A DNA stretch of 64,000 nucleotides from Acidobacteriota bacterium (GTDB lineage: Bacteria; Acidobacteriota; Vicinamibacteria; Vicinamibacterales; JAKQTR01), in the NCBI GenBank assembly GCA_026393755.1, contig JAPKZO010000006.1:186001-250000 (forward strand), in the 5' to 3' direction. Below are positions 27,147 through 35,594 of the stretch, piece after piece. Both the position numbers and the translations under genes were made by a program. A model generated the notes under the pieces. The model was not told the origin of the DNA. It searched no databases and saw only the letters and a program-made list of their open reading frames with translations. Within the stretch, counting starts at the first letter, position 1. Every line of letters starts with the position of its first letter.

Positions 27147-28472
27147 CTAGAACACGCCGATCTGCGCCATGATTCGGAACGAATTGTATGAGGTCAGTTT
27201 GTCGAGCGGGGCAAAGGTGACCGGGTCGACGCGAGCGCCCACGAACCCCGTTTCCTTGGCGAATGTCGTCTTGAGATATTCGAACGTGAACCGGACGTTC
27301 TGCTTGTGCACGTAGTAATTGAGCCCGACGCCCTTCTGCGTGATCCCCTGATCGTTGATCCCGAGCAGATGTGCGAACTTCCAATCCTCGTAGAGGACGT
27401 AGGGCTGCAGCAGCCCCTCGGCCCCGACCTTGACGGGGAGCAGGTAGGCGCCCTTGGCAAACCAACCATGCTTCTGTCCGTTGAGGCCGGCGATGTTGAC
27501 GAGGCGGTCGCCAGCATTGAAGTTGGTCAGGTACGCGTTGTCGAAGTCGACCTTCAGGTACTGGGCGGTCGCGGTGACCGTGCCCGCCGTGGTCGGGTAC
27601 TCAAAGAGAATGTCGGCTGCGTACGCCTTGTAGTCGACCGTCGCGTTGTCGAGGACAGCTCCTGTCGAGGAGACGTTTCTGTAGACGGCGTGAGGTTCGT
27701 ACGCCATCCCGCCGCCGATGGTCAGGACTTTCAGTTCGCCAAGGTAGGAGCCCGAGTATCCGGCGCCGGGCTCCGCGTCGAGAAACGCGTAGTGCAACCG
27801 GCCGACATACTCCAGCGAGCTCTGAGGCTCGATTGACGACTTGACCGTGGCGCCGGAGAACGGATGAGTCGTGGCGGTGATCCCTTCCCGTCCCTGGAAC
27901 GCGCCGGCGAAGTACTTCAGTTTGTCGTTCTGGAAGCCGCCCCATGCCACCACCCCGAAATCGCGGCTGAACTTGGCCGGCGACGTGCCGTAGGCGCTGT
28001 AGACGAAGAATGAGCGATCCTGCGACAGGGGCGCAAAGCAGTCGTCCAGATTCGCGCGAGTCAGCGGAATCTTGGTGAGACCGATCTTGAGATTGGCCTT
28101 CTCCGAGAAGTTGGCAATGCCGTAGCCGTCAATGAGCCGGATATCCCGGTCATTCCAGTCGACGTCCTGGGCGGTCAGGCCGTATCCAAGGGCGCCCTGT
28201 TTGGACGTGCCGCAGTTGCCGCACGTCTGGAACTTGAAGCCCCACACCTCGTTCAGCATCGCGGTGACGGTCAGCCGCACCCGCTGGAAGTGGATGTCGG
28301 TGCGGGTCCCCTGACGATCCTGGCCCGACCCGAAGTCGGTGGTTTCTGAGAAAATCTGTCCCTTCACTTCGAACTTGAAGGTCGGTTCCTGTGCGCGAGC
28401 CAGCGTGGCCGTGCCGACGATGGCGACGGTAACAGCCGCACCAACCATGGCGCACATGCGTGGGGTGATCAT
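27147..28472 (-). CDS. Outer-membrane porin of the phosphate-selective (OprO/P) type
   Basis: A 441-residue barrel with signal peptide (cleavage after TLARA). It has alternating beta strands throughout, ends in a C-terminal Phe (IGVF), and shows strands typical of the OprO/P or DUF3138-like porins (RVRLTVTAMLNEVWGFKFQ, LKIGLTKIPLTRANLDD). GGAGG lies 10 bases before the ATG at 28472. First gene of the minus-strand respiratory operon, so it probably admits the anionic substrate of the molybdoenzyme. It contains an unusual CGNC pair near residue 76. Confidence 0.8.
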   Translation of the reverse strand: MITPRMCAMVGAAVTVAIVGTATLARAQEPTFKFEVKGQIFSETTDFGSGQDRQGTRTDIHFQRVRLTVTAMLNEVWGFKFQTCGNCGTSKQGALGYGLTAQDVDWNDRDIRLIDGYGIANFSEKANLKIGLTKIPLTRANLDDCFAPLSQDRSFFVYSAYGTSPAKFSRDFGVVAWGGFQNDKLKYFAGAFQGREGITATTHPFSGATVKSSIEPQSSLEYVGRLHYAFLDAEPGAGYSGSYLGELKVLTIGGGMAYEPHAVYRNVSSTGAVLDNATVDYKAYAADILFEYPTTAGTVTATAQYLKVDFDNAYLTNFNAGDRLVNIAGLNGQKHGWFAKGAYLLPVKVGAEGLLQPYVLYEDWKFAHLLGINDQGITQKGVGLNYYVHKQNVRFTFEYLKTTFAKETGFVGARVDPVTFAPLDKLTSYNSFRIMAQIGVF

Positions 28473-28715
28473 GTTCAAGCAGCCTCCAGACAGTAACGTA
28501 GGGATGAAAACGCTCAACCATGCTTGGGGGCAACGAGGATGAGGGGAGCCGCGTGGCGTGCACTGGGGGCGGTGTGGTCGGTGAGCCGGCGCCGGTGTCC
28601 GACGGTGCGTCGTCCGCCGAACGCCGGGCCGGCACGCGCCCCGGCACGCCTGACAGGGCACTCCTGCATGGTCGTTCGGAGCCGGTCTGAAGTAAACTGA
28701 GACTCTGTCATGCGA

Positions 28716-28736
28716 CCCATAACTTCCCGTTATGGG
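28716..28736. promoter_or_regulatory. Perfect 8-base dyad, candidate LysR operator
   Basis: CCCATAAC, TTCCC, GTTATGGG. The core fits the LysR-type T-N11-A rule (T at 28720, A at 28732). It lies in the divergent region just before the regulator gene. Confidence 0.6.
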
Positions 28737-28757
28737 GCCCACGGATTGGCGGTAGCG

Positions 28758-29774
28758 GTGGAATCCCTGTACTTGAAGACGCTGGTGGAAGTGGTTAGGA
28801 CCGGCAGCCTGTCGCGGGCGGCGGAGATCCTGCACGTGACCCAACCGGCGGTGTCGAAGCGGATCAAGTTCATGGAGGACCAGTACGGCTGCGCGTTGCT
28901 GGACCGCTCGGGTGCTCACCTGAGGACTACCCCTGCGGGGCGGCTGGTTTACGAGAAGGCGGAATCCGTCCTGGAGATCGAGGCCGACCTGGTGTCGGGG
29001 CTCCATGTGCTCAGTGGGAAGACCCGGATCGCCTTCAGTTGCACGCCGTCGTTTGGCATTGCCCATCTGCCCGCCATCCTCAAGGAATTCATGCTGGCGT
29101 GCGCCGACGGCGCCGACCTGAAATTCATGTTCAATCCTCCGCAACAGATCCTGGAGGGACTGACGAAGGGGCGATTCGACCTGGCCGTGATGGAACTCTG
29201 CGAGTGCTTCGACCTCTCAGACCATGAGGCCTTTCCGCTGCCCGGCGACGAGATGGTGTTCGTGAGCAAGCCGGCGCTCGGCATTCTCGCGCCCGACGCC
29301 TCAATCGACGCGCTCCGCGCCGTTCCGCTGTTCACCAGGCACGAAGGCTGCTGCTCACGCATTCTGCTGGAGGACAACTTGAAAGGCGTCGGGCACGAAC
29401 TGCGTGACTTCCGGAACGTCATCGTGCTCGACGACTTGCACCTCATGGTGCAGGCGGTCGTCGACGGCGAGGGGATAGCGTTTCTTTCGCGGGACGTGCT
29501 CGGCGAGCATCTCGCCGCCGGGCGGCTGGTGGCACACCACGTGGCCGGGTTCAGACATGCTCGGCAGCGCGCCCTCGTGCTGAACCGCGGCAGCGCCCTC
29601 GACGGCCCGTCGGCCGATTTCGTCACGGCGCTGTTCAATCACTTCGACGTGCGGGTGCCGTCGTCGCTGTTCCCCGGTCGGCGGGAGGCCGAACCCGAGC
29701 CCGGACCCGCGTGTGAGATCGCCTCCCGTCGAACTCTACGCGCGAGAGTGCCTGCGGTCCGCAACCGCCGCTGA
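28758..29774 (+). CDS. LysR-family transcriptional regulator
   Basis: A 338-residue LysR protein: an N-terminal winged helix (GSLSRAAEILHVTQPAVSKRI) and a C-terminal type-2 periplasmic-binding domain from about residue 90. Cys-rich spots in the sensor domain (SCTPSFG, ELCECFD, HEGCCSRI) are unusual. The GTG at 28758 is chosen because the helix-turn-helix is then at the usual distance from the start and the operator-like dyad stays outside the gene; the ATG at 28710 would put it in the coding region. Divergent from the porin/respiratory operon, so it is likely its regulator. Confidence 0.82.
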   Translation: MESLYLKTLVEVVRTGSLSRAAEILHVTQPAVSKRIKFMEDQYGCALLDRSGAHLRTTPAGRLVYEKAESVLEIEADLVSGLHVLSGKTRIAFSCTPSFGIAHLPAILKEFMLACADGADLKFMFNPPQQILEGLTKGRFDLAVMELCECFDLSDHEAFPLPGDEMVFVSKPALGILAPDASIDALRAVPLFTRHEGCCSRILLEDNLKGVGHELRDFRNVIVLDDLHLMVQAVVDGEGIAFLSRDVLGEHLAAGRLVAHHVAGFRHARQRALVLNRGSALDGPSADFVTALFNHFDVRVPSSLFPGRREAEPEPGPACEIASRRTLRARVPAVRNRR

Positions 29775-29843
29775 CCCGCGTGCGTTCCCGCTGATGAATC
29801 TGCCTGATCGGGCGCCCGGTCCTGCCGTCACGCCTTACCGCGC

Positions 29844-29869
29844 CGTTATATCGAGATATTACGAAATAT
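29844..29869 (+). promoter_or_regulatory. Three CGNNATAT direct repeats before the arsenic operon
   Basis: CGTTATAT (29844), CGAGATAT (29852) and CGAAATAT (29862) end seven bases before the permease ATG. They are AT-rich within GC-rich DNA. Candidate operator for the ArsR protein encoded two genes downstream. Confidence 0.45.
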
Positions 29870-29875
29870 AGTAGC

Positions 29876-30913
29876 ATGCGGGTGATGATGATCCGCCGCC
29901 GGTTGTCGTACGCGCTGGGGGGCCTGGCCGCAGCGGGCGCCTGGGTCGCGATCTACATCAATCTCGCGGGGGGTGCACGGTGGGCGACCTACACGATTGC
30001 CGGACTTGCCCCAGGCACCCATCTCGCCTCGGCCCTCGAGTTCTTCATTTTCGAAGCGCCCAAGGTGCTGATGCTGCTGGTGCTCGTCGTGTTCGGTGTC
30101 GGCATCGTCCGTTCGTTCTTCACGCCCGAGCGCACGAGGCGGGTACTGGCGGGTCACCGGGAATCGGTGGGCAACGTCCTGGCCGCCCTGCTGGGCACCG
30201 TCACACCGTTCTGCTCCTGCTCCGCGGTGCCGCTCTTCATTGGCTTTGTCACGACGGGTGTCCCACTGGGCGTGACCTTCTCGTTTCTGGTCTCGGCGCC
30301 CATGGTCAACGAAGTGGCGCTCGTGCTCTTGTTCGGTTTGCTGGGCTGGAGGGTGGCCGCGCTCTACATGAGCATGGGCTTGCTCATCGCCATCTTCTCA
30401 GGGTGGACGATTGGGAAGCTCAACCTTGAGCGGTTCGTTGAGCCATGGGTGTTCGGCATCCCGTCGGCGGCGGCCGACGAGTCCGACGCGCCGTCATCGT
30501 GGGCGGACCGCGTGCACGCCGGGGCCGATGCCGTGGGCGACATTGTCGGCAGGGTGTGGCCCTACGTGCTGGCGGGCGTCGCCGTGGGCGCCGGCATTCA
30601 CGGCTACGTCCCTGAGAACTTCATGGCGAGCCTCATGGGCAGGGGCGCGTGGTGGGCTGTTCCTCTGGCAGTTCTGATCGGCATCCCGATGTACTCCAAT
30701 GCCGCAGGCATCATTCCGATCGTGCAGGCGCTGCTGGCGAAGGGCGCGGCGCTCGGCACCGTGCTGGCGTTCATGATGGCCGTCATCGGACTGTCTCTGC
30801 CGGAGACGATCATCTTGCGGAAGGTGCTGCGGCCCCAATTGATTGCCGTGTTCATCGGCGTGGTGGGGACAGGAATCCTCATCGTGGGTTACGTGTTCAA
30901 TGCCATTTTCTGA
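29876..30913 (+). CDS. ArsP/SO_0444-type permease
   Basis: A 345-residue permease with about eight to ten helices. TPFCSCSAVPLFIGF near residue 115 is the signature of the DUF318/SO_0444 permeases, a family that includes ArsP (organoarsenical exporter). VSAPMVNEVAL and IPMYSNAAGIIP are further family stretches. It starts an arsenic operon with a thioredoxin-like protein, ArsR, Acr3 and ArsC, so export of a methylated or otherwise thiol-bound arsenic species is likely. Confidence 0.82.
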   Translation: MRVMMIRRRLSYALGGLAAAGAWVAIYINLAGGARWATYTIAGLAPGTHLASALEFFIFEAPKVLMLLVLVVFGVGIVRSFFTPERTRRVLAGHRESVGNVLAALLGTVTPFCSCSAVPLFIGFVTTGVPLGVTFSFLVSAPMVNEVALVLLFGLLGWRVAALYMSMGLLIAIFSGWTIGKLNLERFVEPWVFGIPSAAADESDAPSSWADRVHAGADAVGDIVGRVWPYVLAGVAVGAGIHGYVPENFMASLMGRGAWWAVPLAVLIGIPMYSNAAGIIPIVQALLAKGAALGTVLAFMMAVIGLSLPETIILRKVLRPQLIAVFIGVVGTGILIVGYVFNAIF

Positions 30914-30926
30914 AGGAAAGACGATC

Positions 30927-31157
30927 ATGGTCATTACCGTGTACGGTCCGGGATGCGCGCGGTGTCACGAGACCGAGCGCGTCGTTCGCAACGTGCTGGC
31001 GGAATTGCAGCACGACGCGGATCTGCAGAAAGTCACCGACTATCAGGCGATGGCGGCGGCGGGTGTGCTGGCCACCCCGGCGGTCAGCATTGACGGCGTC
31101 ATCAAGCTGTCCGGCCGGATTCCGAAACCCGACGAAGTCAGAGCCTGGCTCCGGTAG
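30927..31157 (+). CDS. Small thioredoxin-fold protein (CARC)
   Basis: A 76-residue thioredoxin-like protein of the redox-active disulfide protein 2 type: VITVYGPGCARCHET near the start with CxxC, and GVLATPAVSIDG with the cis-Pro near residue 50. AGGAAAG precedes the ATG, 13 bases after the permease. Such proteins are commonly paired with ArsP-type permeases and probably shuttle thiol-bound metalloid or reduce the permease cysteines. Confidence 0.85.
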   Translation: MVITVYGPGCARCHETERVVRNVLAELQHDADLQKVTDYQAMAAAGVLATPAVSIDGVIKLSGRIPKPDEVRAWLR

Positions 31158-31215
31158 CGGGGCGGGTTCATTACGGCGGTGTACGGCCTGCGAGCCGTCG
31201 GAACGGACCATCACC

Positions 31216-31671
31216 ATGACTCACACCACGCATGCCACGCTCCCAGACGTCATTGACGCGGTGAAGGCGCTGGCGCACCCGGGCCGCCTGCGCATCCTCG
31301 CCATGTTGCGCGGCGGCGACCTCTGCGTCTGCCAGGTGACAGCGGCGCTTGGGCTTGCCGCCTCCACCGTCTCGTCACACCTCAGCGATCTCCGCCGCGC
31401 CGGGTTTGTGACCGAGCGCAAGATCGGCAAGTGGGTCCGGTATCACGTGGTCGCCGAGGGCCCCCTCTCCGACCTGGCTCGTCAGGCGTTACGGCTTGCC
31501 GAAGCAGACGAACAGGTGGGGAAGGACGTGCGGGCCGTGCGCGCGCTGCGCAAGATTCCCCTCGAGGTACTCTGCAGCACGGGATTCGATCGGAAGGCGG
31601 TGGGAGCCGTACCAGCGCCCGCACCGAAGCAGTCCCGTCGCCACGTCGCACCCGCTCGGAGGTGCGCATGA
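31216..31671 (+). CDS. arsR: ArsR-family arsenite-responsive repressor
   Basis: A 151-residue winged-helix repressor. [21 protein letters not shown] near residues 36-56 contains the CVC pair that binds As(III) in ArsR proteins, followed by the recognition helix. A C-terminal extension of about 50 residues contains further Cys (LCSTGF, RRCA). Its stop overlaps the Acr3 start (ATGA). It likely represses the whole operon. Confidence 0.88.
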   Translation: MTHTTHATLPDVIDAVKALAHPGRLRILAMLRGGDLCVCQVTAALGLAASTVSSHLSDLRRAGFVTERKIGKWVRYHVVAEGPLSDLARQALRLAEADEQVGKDVRAVRALRKIPLEVLCSTGFDRKAVGAVPAPAPKQSRRHVAPARRCA

Positions 31672-32762
31672 GACAGGCACACGCAGGCGTCAGTGGGAAA
31701 CTGTCGTTTCTTGATCGCTATCTCACGCTCTGGATTTTCCTGGCGATGGCGGTCGGCGTGGGTGGCGGGTACCTCGTGCCGGGCGTGGTCCCGTTTCTCA
31801 ACAAATTCAGCGTCGGCACCACCTCGATTCCGCTGGCCATCGGCCTCATCCTGATGATGTACCCGCCGCTCGCAAAGGTCCGCTACGAGGAGATGGGGCA
31901 GGTGTTCCGTAACGGGAAAGTCCTGGCGCTGTCGCTCGTACAGAACTGGGTGGTGGGCCCCATCCTGATGTTCGCGCTGGCGGTGATCTTCCTGCGCGAC
32001 AAGCCGGAGTACATGGTCGGGTTGATCCTGATCGGATTGGCGCGCTGCATCGCCATGGTGATCGTCTGGAACGAACTGGCGAAGGGCGACACCGAGTACT
32101 GTGCCGGACTCGTGGCGTTCAACTCGGTGTTCCAGGTGCTCTTCTTCTCCGTGTACGCCTGGGTGTTCATCACCGTGGCTCCGGCCTGGTTCGGCCTTCA
32201 GGGCGTGGCGGTCAACATCACCATTGGCGAGATTGCCCGGAGCGTCTTCATCTACCTGGGCATTCCGTTCATCGCCGGAGTGCTGACGCGCTTCACGCTG
32301 ATCAGGCTTAACGGCAAAACGTGGTACCACCAGCGATTCATCCCGAAGATCAGCCCGATCACGCTCGTCGCGCTGCTGTTCACGATCATCGTGATGTTCT
32401 CCCTCAAGGGCGAAACGATCATCCAGTTGCCCTTCGATGTCATCCGCATCGCCATTCCGCTCCTGATCTACTTCGTGGTGATGTTCGTCCTGTCGTTCTT
32501 CATGAGCAGGGCCGTCGGCGCGAATTACAGCCAGTCGGCGACGTTGTCGTTCACCGCCGCGTCGAACAACTTTGAACTCGCGATTGCCGTGGCCGTCGGG
32601 ACGTTCGGCATCAATCACGGGGCGGCGTTTGCCGCCGTCATCGGCCCGCTGGTCGAGGTGCCGGCCCTGATCGCTCTCGTCAATGTGGCGCTCTATTTCC
32701 AGCGGCGGTATTTCACGGTCGGTCGGTCTGACGTCGACCTCACCGCCGCCGGTGTGCGATGA
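31668..32762 (+). CDS. acr3: Arsenite efflux permease Acr3
   Basis: A 364-residue membrane protein with ten helices of the ACR3 family. The key Cys lies in [19 protein letters not shown] near residue 125, matching the conserved RCxAMVxVWN motif needed for As(III) export. GGAGG lies at 31658-31662. It overlaps both neighbours by four bases (ATGA), giving tight translational coupling of arsR-acr3-arsC. Confidence 0.95.
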   Translation: MRQAHAGVSGKLSFLDRYLTLWIFLAMAVGVGGGYLVPGVVPFLNKFSVGTTSIPLAIGLILMMYPPLAKVRYEEMGQVFRNGKVLALSLVQNWVVGPILMFALAVIFLRDKPEYMVGLILIGLARCIAMVIVWNELAKGDTEYCAGLVAFNSVFQVLFFSVYAWVFITVAPAWFGLQGVAVNITIGEIARSVFIYLGIPFIAGVLTRFTLIRLNGKTWYHQRFIPKISPITLVALLFTIIVMFSLKGETIIQLPFDVIRIAIPLLIYFVVMFVLSFFMSRAVGANYSQSATLSFTAASNNFELAIAVAVGTFGINHGAAFAAVIGPLVEVPALIALVNVALYFQRRYFTVGRSDVDLTAAGVR

Positions 32763-33508
32763 GCGCCTGTGGCATTCGCGCGAGCGTGCGCGTCGAGATT
32801 CTGACGTCTGGCGGCTGCCCTCACGCGGAGGCCGCGATCACGCTTGCGCATCGAGTCGCCGGCCGGCTCGGCCCCGGCATTACCGTCGACCGTGTGAACG
32901 TCGAGACGCCCGAACGGGCCGCTGAGACAGCGTTTCTGGGGTCACCGTCCATTCGCGTGAACGGCGTGGATATCGAGGGGAAGACGACGGCCGCGGGCAG
33001 TCTGTGCTGCCGGACGTACGAGGGAGACTCCGGGATCCCTCCTGAGTGGCTGGTCGAGGCTGCGGTCTTGCGGGCACTCTCCCCGCGTGGCGTGCTGTTT
33101 CTCTGCGTGGCCAACTCCGCACGCAGCCAGATGGCCGAAGGCATCGCCCGGTCCCTTGCCCCGCCGGACGTCACGGTCTGGTCGGCCGGTTCAACGCCCA
33201 CGCGCGTACGCCCTGAGGCCGTCGCCGTGCTTGCCGAGATTGGCATCGACATCTCGCATCACCGGTCTAAGGATGTCTCCGAGATACCGGCTGCCGAGGT
33301 CGACACGGTCATCACACTCTGCGGTGAAGAAGAGTGCCCGATGTTTCTGGGTCGCGCGCGGCGCCTGCACTGGGCCCTGCCGGACCCTGCCGGTGTGGAC
33401 GGTTCCGAAGCCGACAGGGCCGACGCGTTCCGGCGAACCCGCGACCAACTGAGACGACGACTGACAGTGGCGTTCAGTCGGAATGCACCGAACGGCGTTC
33501 GGTCGTAG
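32759..33508 (+). CDS. arsC: Fusion of a DF-family thiol protein and thioredoxin-coupled arsenate reductase
   Basis: A 249-residue fusion. Residues about 10-100 are a DF-family (seleno)protein-like domain ([38 protein letters not shown]), in which related proteins can have selenocysteine at the GGC position. Residues about 108-245 are a low-molecular-weight-phosphatase-type ArsC: CVANSAR (C-x5-R) is the P-loop, CGEEEC holds the resolving cysteines, and DPAG is the acid loop. It should reduce arsenate to arsenite for Acr3; the N-terminal domain may supply or relay thiols. Start overlaps the Acr3 stop. Confidence 0.88.
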   Translation: MSACGIRASVRVEILTSGGCPHAEAAITLAHRVAGRLGPGITVDRVNVETPERAAETAFLGSPSIRVNGVDIEGKTTAAGSLCCRTYEGDSGIPPEWLVEAAVLRALSPRGVLFLCVANSARSQMAEGIARSLAPPDVTVWSAGSTPTRVRPEAVAVLAEIGIDISHHRSKDVSEIPAAEVDTVITLCGEEECPMFLGRARRLHWALPDPAGVDGSEADRADAFRRTRDQLRRRLTVAFSRNAPNGVRS

Positions 33509-33527
33509 AACGTGGGTCCCGGTCGTT

Positions 33528-34418
33528 CTAGCCCGGCAGACGGGGACAGCACGCGTCTGGGCCGCGCTCCCACTGCAACGTCGTGTGCTCGATTCCGAAT
33601 CGCTCGTGGAGCGTCCTGGTCGCGTCGGCGATGATCGCGTCGTCGTCTCGGGTATCGTGCTTGACCAAGTGTGCCGTCAGCGCCGTTTCGGTGGTACTCA
33701 TGGCCCAGATATGCACATCATGTACGGCCGTCACGCCAGGCAAACCCATCAAATAGGCTTCAACGGCCTGCGGGTCAATCCCCTCGGGCACCGCGTGCAG
33801 GGCCAGATTGACCGATTCCCGCAACAGCCCCCACGTGCTTCCAAGAATCACGGCGGCGATGAGCAGCGTGACCACCGGGTCAATCCACGGCCAACCGGTC
33901 ACGAGGATCGCCATGCCTGCCACAGCCACGCCGGCTGACACGGCCGCGTCCGCAGCCATGTGCAGGAATGCCCCGCGGATATTGAGGTCGTTCTTGCGTC
34001 CTCTCATGAAGAGCAACGCCGTCGCCGTATTGACACCCACCCCAACGAGGGCCACCCACGCGACGATGCCGCCACCAACCGATTCCGGCGTCCCGAAACG
34101 CTGAATGGCCTGCCACGCGATGCCGCCAGTGACGACTAACAGAACGACCGCGTTAACCAGCGCGGCCAGGATAGAGGAACTGCGCCACCCGTACGTGCGG
34201 CGGGCCGAGCGCGGCCTCCGCGACAGACAACTCGCGCCCCACGCCAACAGAAGGCCCAGAACATCGCTGAAGTTATGTGCGGCGTCCGCCAGTAGAGCCG
34301 TTGAGCCGGCGATAACGCCAAACACAGCCTCGGTGACCACAAAGATGATGTTGAGCCCGACTCCCAGGGCAAACGCGCGATCGTAGGTCGCCGGGACGTG
34401 ATCATGATCGGCGGTCAT
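33528..34418 (-). CDS. CDF-family zinc/divalent metal exporter (CzcD/ZitB-like)
   Basis: A 296-residue cation diffusion facilitator with six helices. The metal-site motifs are HNFSD near residue 48 and HMAAD near residue 155, the HxxxD pattern of zinc transporters, and the C-terminal cytoplasmic domain (AVHDVHIWAMS...) is complete. An N-terminal HDH and a C-terminal DACC may bind metal. Divergent from an ArsR/SmtB gene whose operator lies between them. Confidence 0.9.
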   Translation of the reverse strand: MTADHDHVPATYDRAFALGVGLNIIFVVTEAVFGVIAGSTALLADAAHNFSDVLGLLLAWGASCLSRRPRSARRTYGWRSSSILAALVNAVVLLVVTGGIAWQAIQRFGTPESVGGGIVAWVALVGVGVNTATALLFMRGRKNDLNIRGAFLHMAADAAVSAGVAVAGMAILVTGWPWIDPVVTLLIAAVILGSTWGLLRESVNLALHAVPEGIDPQAVEAYLMGLPGVTAVHDVHIWAMSTTETALTAHLVKHDTRDDDAIIADATRTLHERFGIEHTTLQWERGPDACCPRLPG

Positions 34419-34478
34419 GATGGCACCTCTCGACTAGCATCGCAGCGGCGGCTGGCGACGCCCCCGCCAATCTAACGC

Positions 34479-34507
34479 TTGACAATGTGGCCATATCGCC
34501 ACATGAT
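34479..34507 (+). promoter_or_regulatory. arsR-type promoter with operator in the spacer
   Basis: TTGACA (34479-34484), 17 bases, CATGAT (34502-34507). The dyad ATGTGGC (34485-34491), CATATC, GCCACAT (34498-34504) fills the spacer exactly, an arrangement that lets a bound repressor block RNA polymerase. The repressor gene starts 26 bases further on. Confidence 0.78.
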
Positions 34508-34532
34508 GGCACGCGAGGGTCAGGAGGTCAAC

Positions 34533-34829
34533 GTGACCAGACACGCCGGGGACATCTTCAAGCGGCAGGCGCAGGTGCTGAAGGCCCTGGCAAATGAGTC
34601 TCGCCTCAAGATCGTGGCCCGGCTCGCCAGGGGAGAGTGCTCGGCGGGCGAACTGATCAATCTCGTCGGCTCGGATCGCACGACGGTCTCCAAGCATCTG
34701 GCGGTACTGCGGGCGCACGGCATCGTCGCCGATCGCCGGGAAGGCAACTCGGTGTTCTACACGCTGCTGACGCCGTGCGTGGTCAATTTTGTTTCGTGTG
34801 CGACCCAGGTGATGAAGGAGCGCGCGTGA
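34533..34829 (+). CDS. ArsR/SmtB-family repressor
   Basis: A 98-residue winged-helix protein (LKALANESRLKIVARLARGECSAGEL, then VGSDRTTVSKHLAVLR). One Cys is near the helix-turn-helix (GEC) and two near the end (TPCVVNFVSC), which may bind metal. The GTG at 34533 is chosen because AGGAGG lies five bases before it and the promoter at 34479-34507 would place the start site between; longer frames would run through the promoter. It probably regulates itself, and through the second dyad at 34864 the genes downstream. Confidence 0.85.
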   Translation: MTRHAGDIFKRQAQVLKALANESRLKIVARLARGECSAGELINLVGSDRTTVSKHLAVLRAHGIVADRREGNSVFYTLLTPCVVNFVSCATQVMKERA

Positions 34830-34863
34830 GCGGTGGGTGTGTTTTTTGAGCCGAGGGTGCCAA

Positions 34864-34881
34864 TGTGGCCACATAGCCACT
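34864..34881. promoter_or_regulatory. Second copy of the ArsR-type dyad
   Basis: TGTGGC, CACATA, GCCACT: same arms (one mismatch) and same 6-base spacer as the operator at 34485-34504, sharing AATGTGGCCA and GCCAC. It precedes the FmdE-like gene, with no clear -35 box. Confidence 0.6.
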
Positions 34882-34926
34882 CACGAGGACACCGGTCAAC
34901 GAACAGGCCATGAAAGGACTCAGGAC

Positions 34927-34989
34927 ATGAACAACGACACACCTTGGGTGCCCCCGCCACGGGGGCCGACACAAGGAGAACGACCATGA
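34927..34989 (+). CDS. Possible 20-residue leader peptide
   Basis: A short frame (MNNDTPWVPPPRG...) with AAAGGA upstream whose TGA overlaps the ATG of the FmdE-like gene (ATGA). It is Pro-rich. It could couple translation of the next gene or be chance; there is no homology evidence. Confidence 0.25.
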   Translation: MNNDTPWVPPPRGPTQGERP

Positions 34990-35594
34990 CTGATGTCGTC
35001 CGCTACGCGCCGCCCGATTGTGCCTTCACGTTCCATGGCCACCGCTGCCCGTTCATGCCGCTGGGCTAACTCATGGGCCTGCTCGCACTCGAGCACCTCA
35101 GTTTTGCCCGCGAGCAAGACCATGCGCTGCACGTCATCTGCGAACTTGGCGAGGGCCATCCTCAGACCTGCCTGATGGACGGGATCCAGGTCGCGACCGG
35201 CGCGACCTTTGGCAAGGCCCTGATCGAAAAGGTCTACTGGGGCAAATTGGCGGCTACCTTCTGGTATCCAAAGCTCACACCGGTCCGGTACGTGCTCAAG
35301 ACGTCGTTCCTCGATGCGTTTGGCGCCGCGGAGTTTTTCGCACACCGCAAGCGCGGCATCGAGCCCTCGCAGATTCCGCAGGACGTCACCGACGCCGCCA
35401 TCGCGTGGACGCTGTCGCAACCAGACGACGACGTGTTCGCCGTGGCCGATTGCCCTGATTTCGCGTACGCTCCGCCACGTGGATCGTTCAATCGACAGAC
35501 GTGTTCGGTCTGTGGAGAGATCGTGTTCGAACGGTACCTCCGCACCGGCGACGGCAAACCCGTGTGCCAGGGCTGTTCGGAGTATGGACGCTGA
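34986..35594 (+). pseudogene. FmdE-family protein interrupted by an in-frame TAA
   Basis: One reading frame of 203 codons with a TAA at 35067-35069. Before it: CAFTFHGHRCPFMPLG, the metal-binding N-terminus of the formylmethanofuran dehydrogenase subunit E family. After it, in the same frame: LMGLLALEHLSF..., the rest of the domain, and a C-terminal zinc ribbon (CSVCGEIVF...CQGC). Family members normally read LGYrmG across this point, so TAA replaces the Tyr codon, one base from TAC or TAT. ATG 35073 could start a truncated protein lacking the HGHxCP site. Could be a recent nonsense mutation or a sequencing error. RBS AAGGAG precedes 34986. Confidence 0.75.

Noticed and set aside
27147-29144. 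665-codon frame starting inside the LysR gene
   Set aside because: Only the part from 28472 is the porin with its signal peptide; the upstream part is antisense to LysR.
35067-35069. Recoding of the FmdE TAA as an unusual amino acid
   Set aside because: TAA is not the codon used for selenocysteine or pyrrolysine, and the position is a plain Tyr in the family; mutation or error is simpler.
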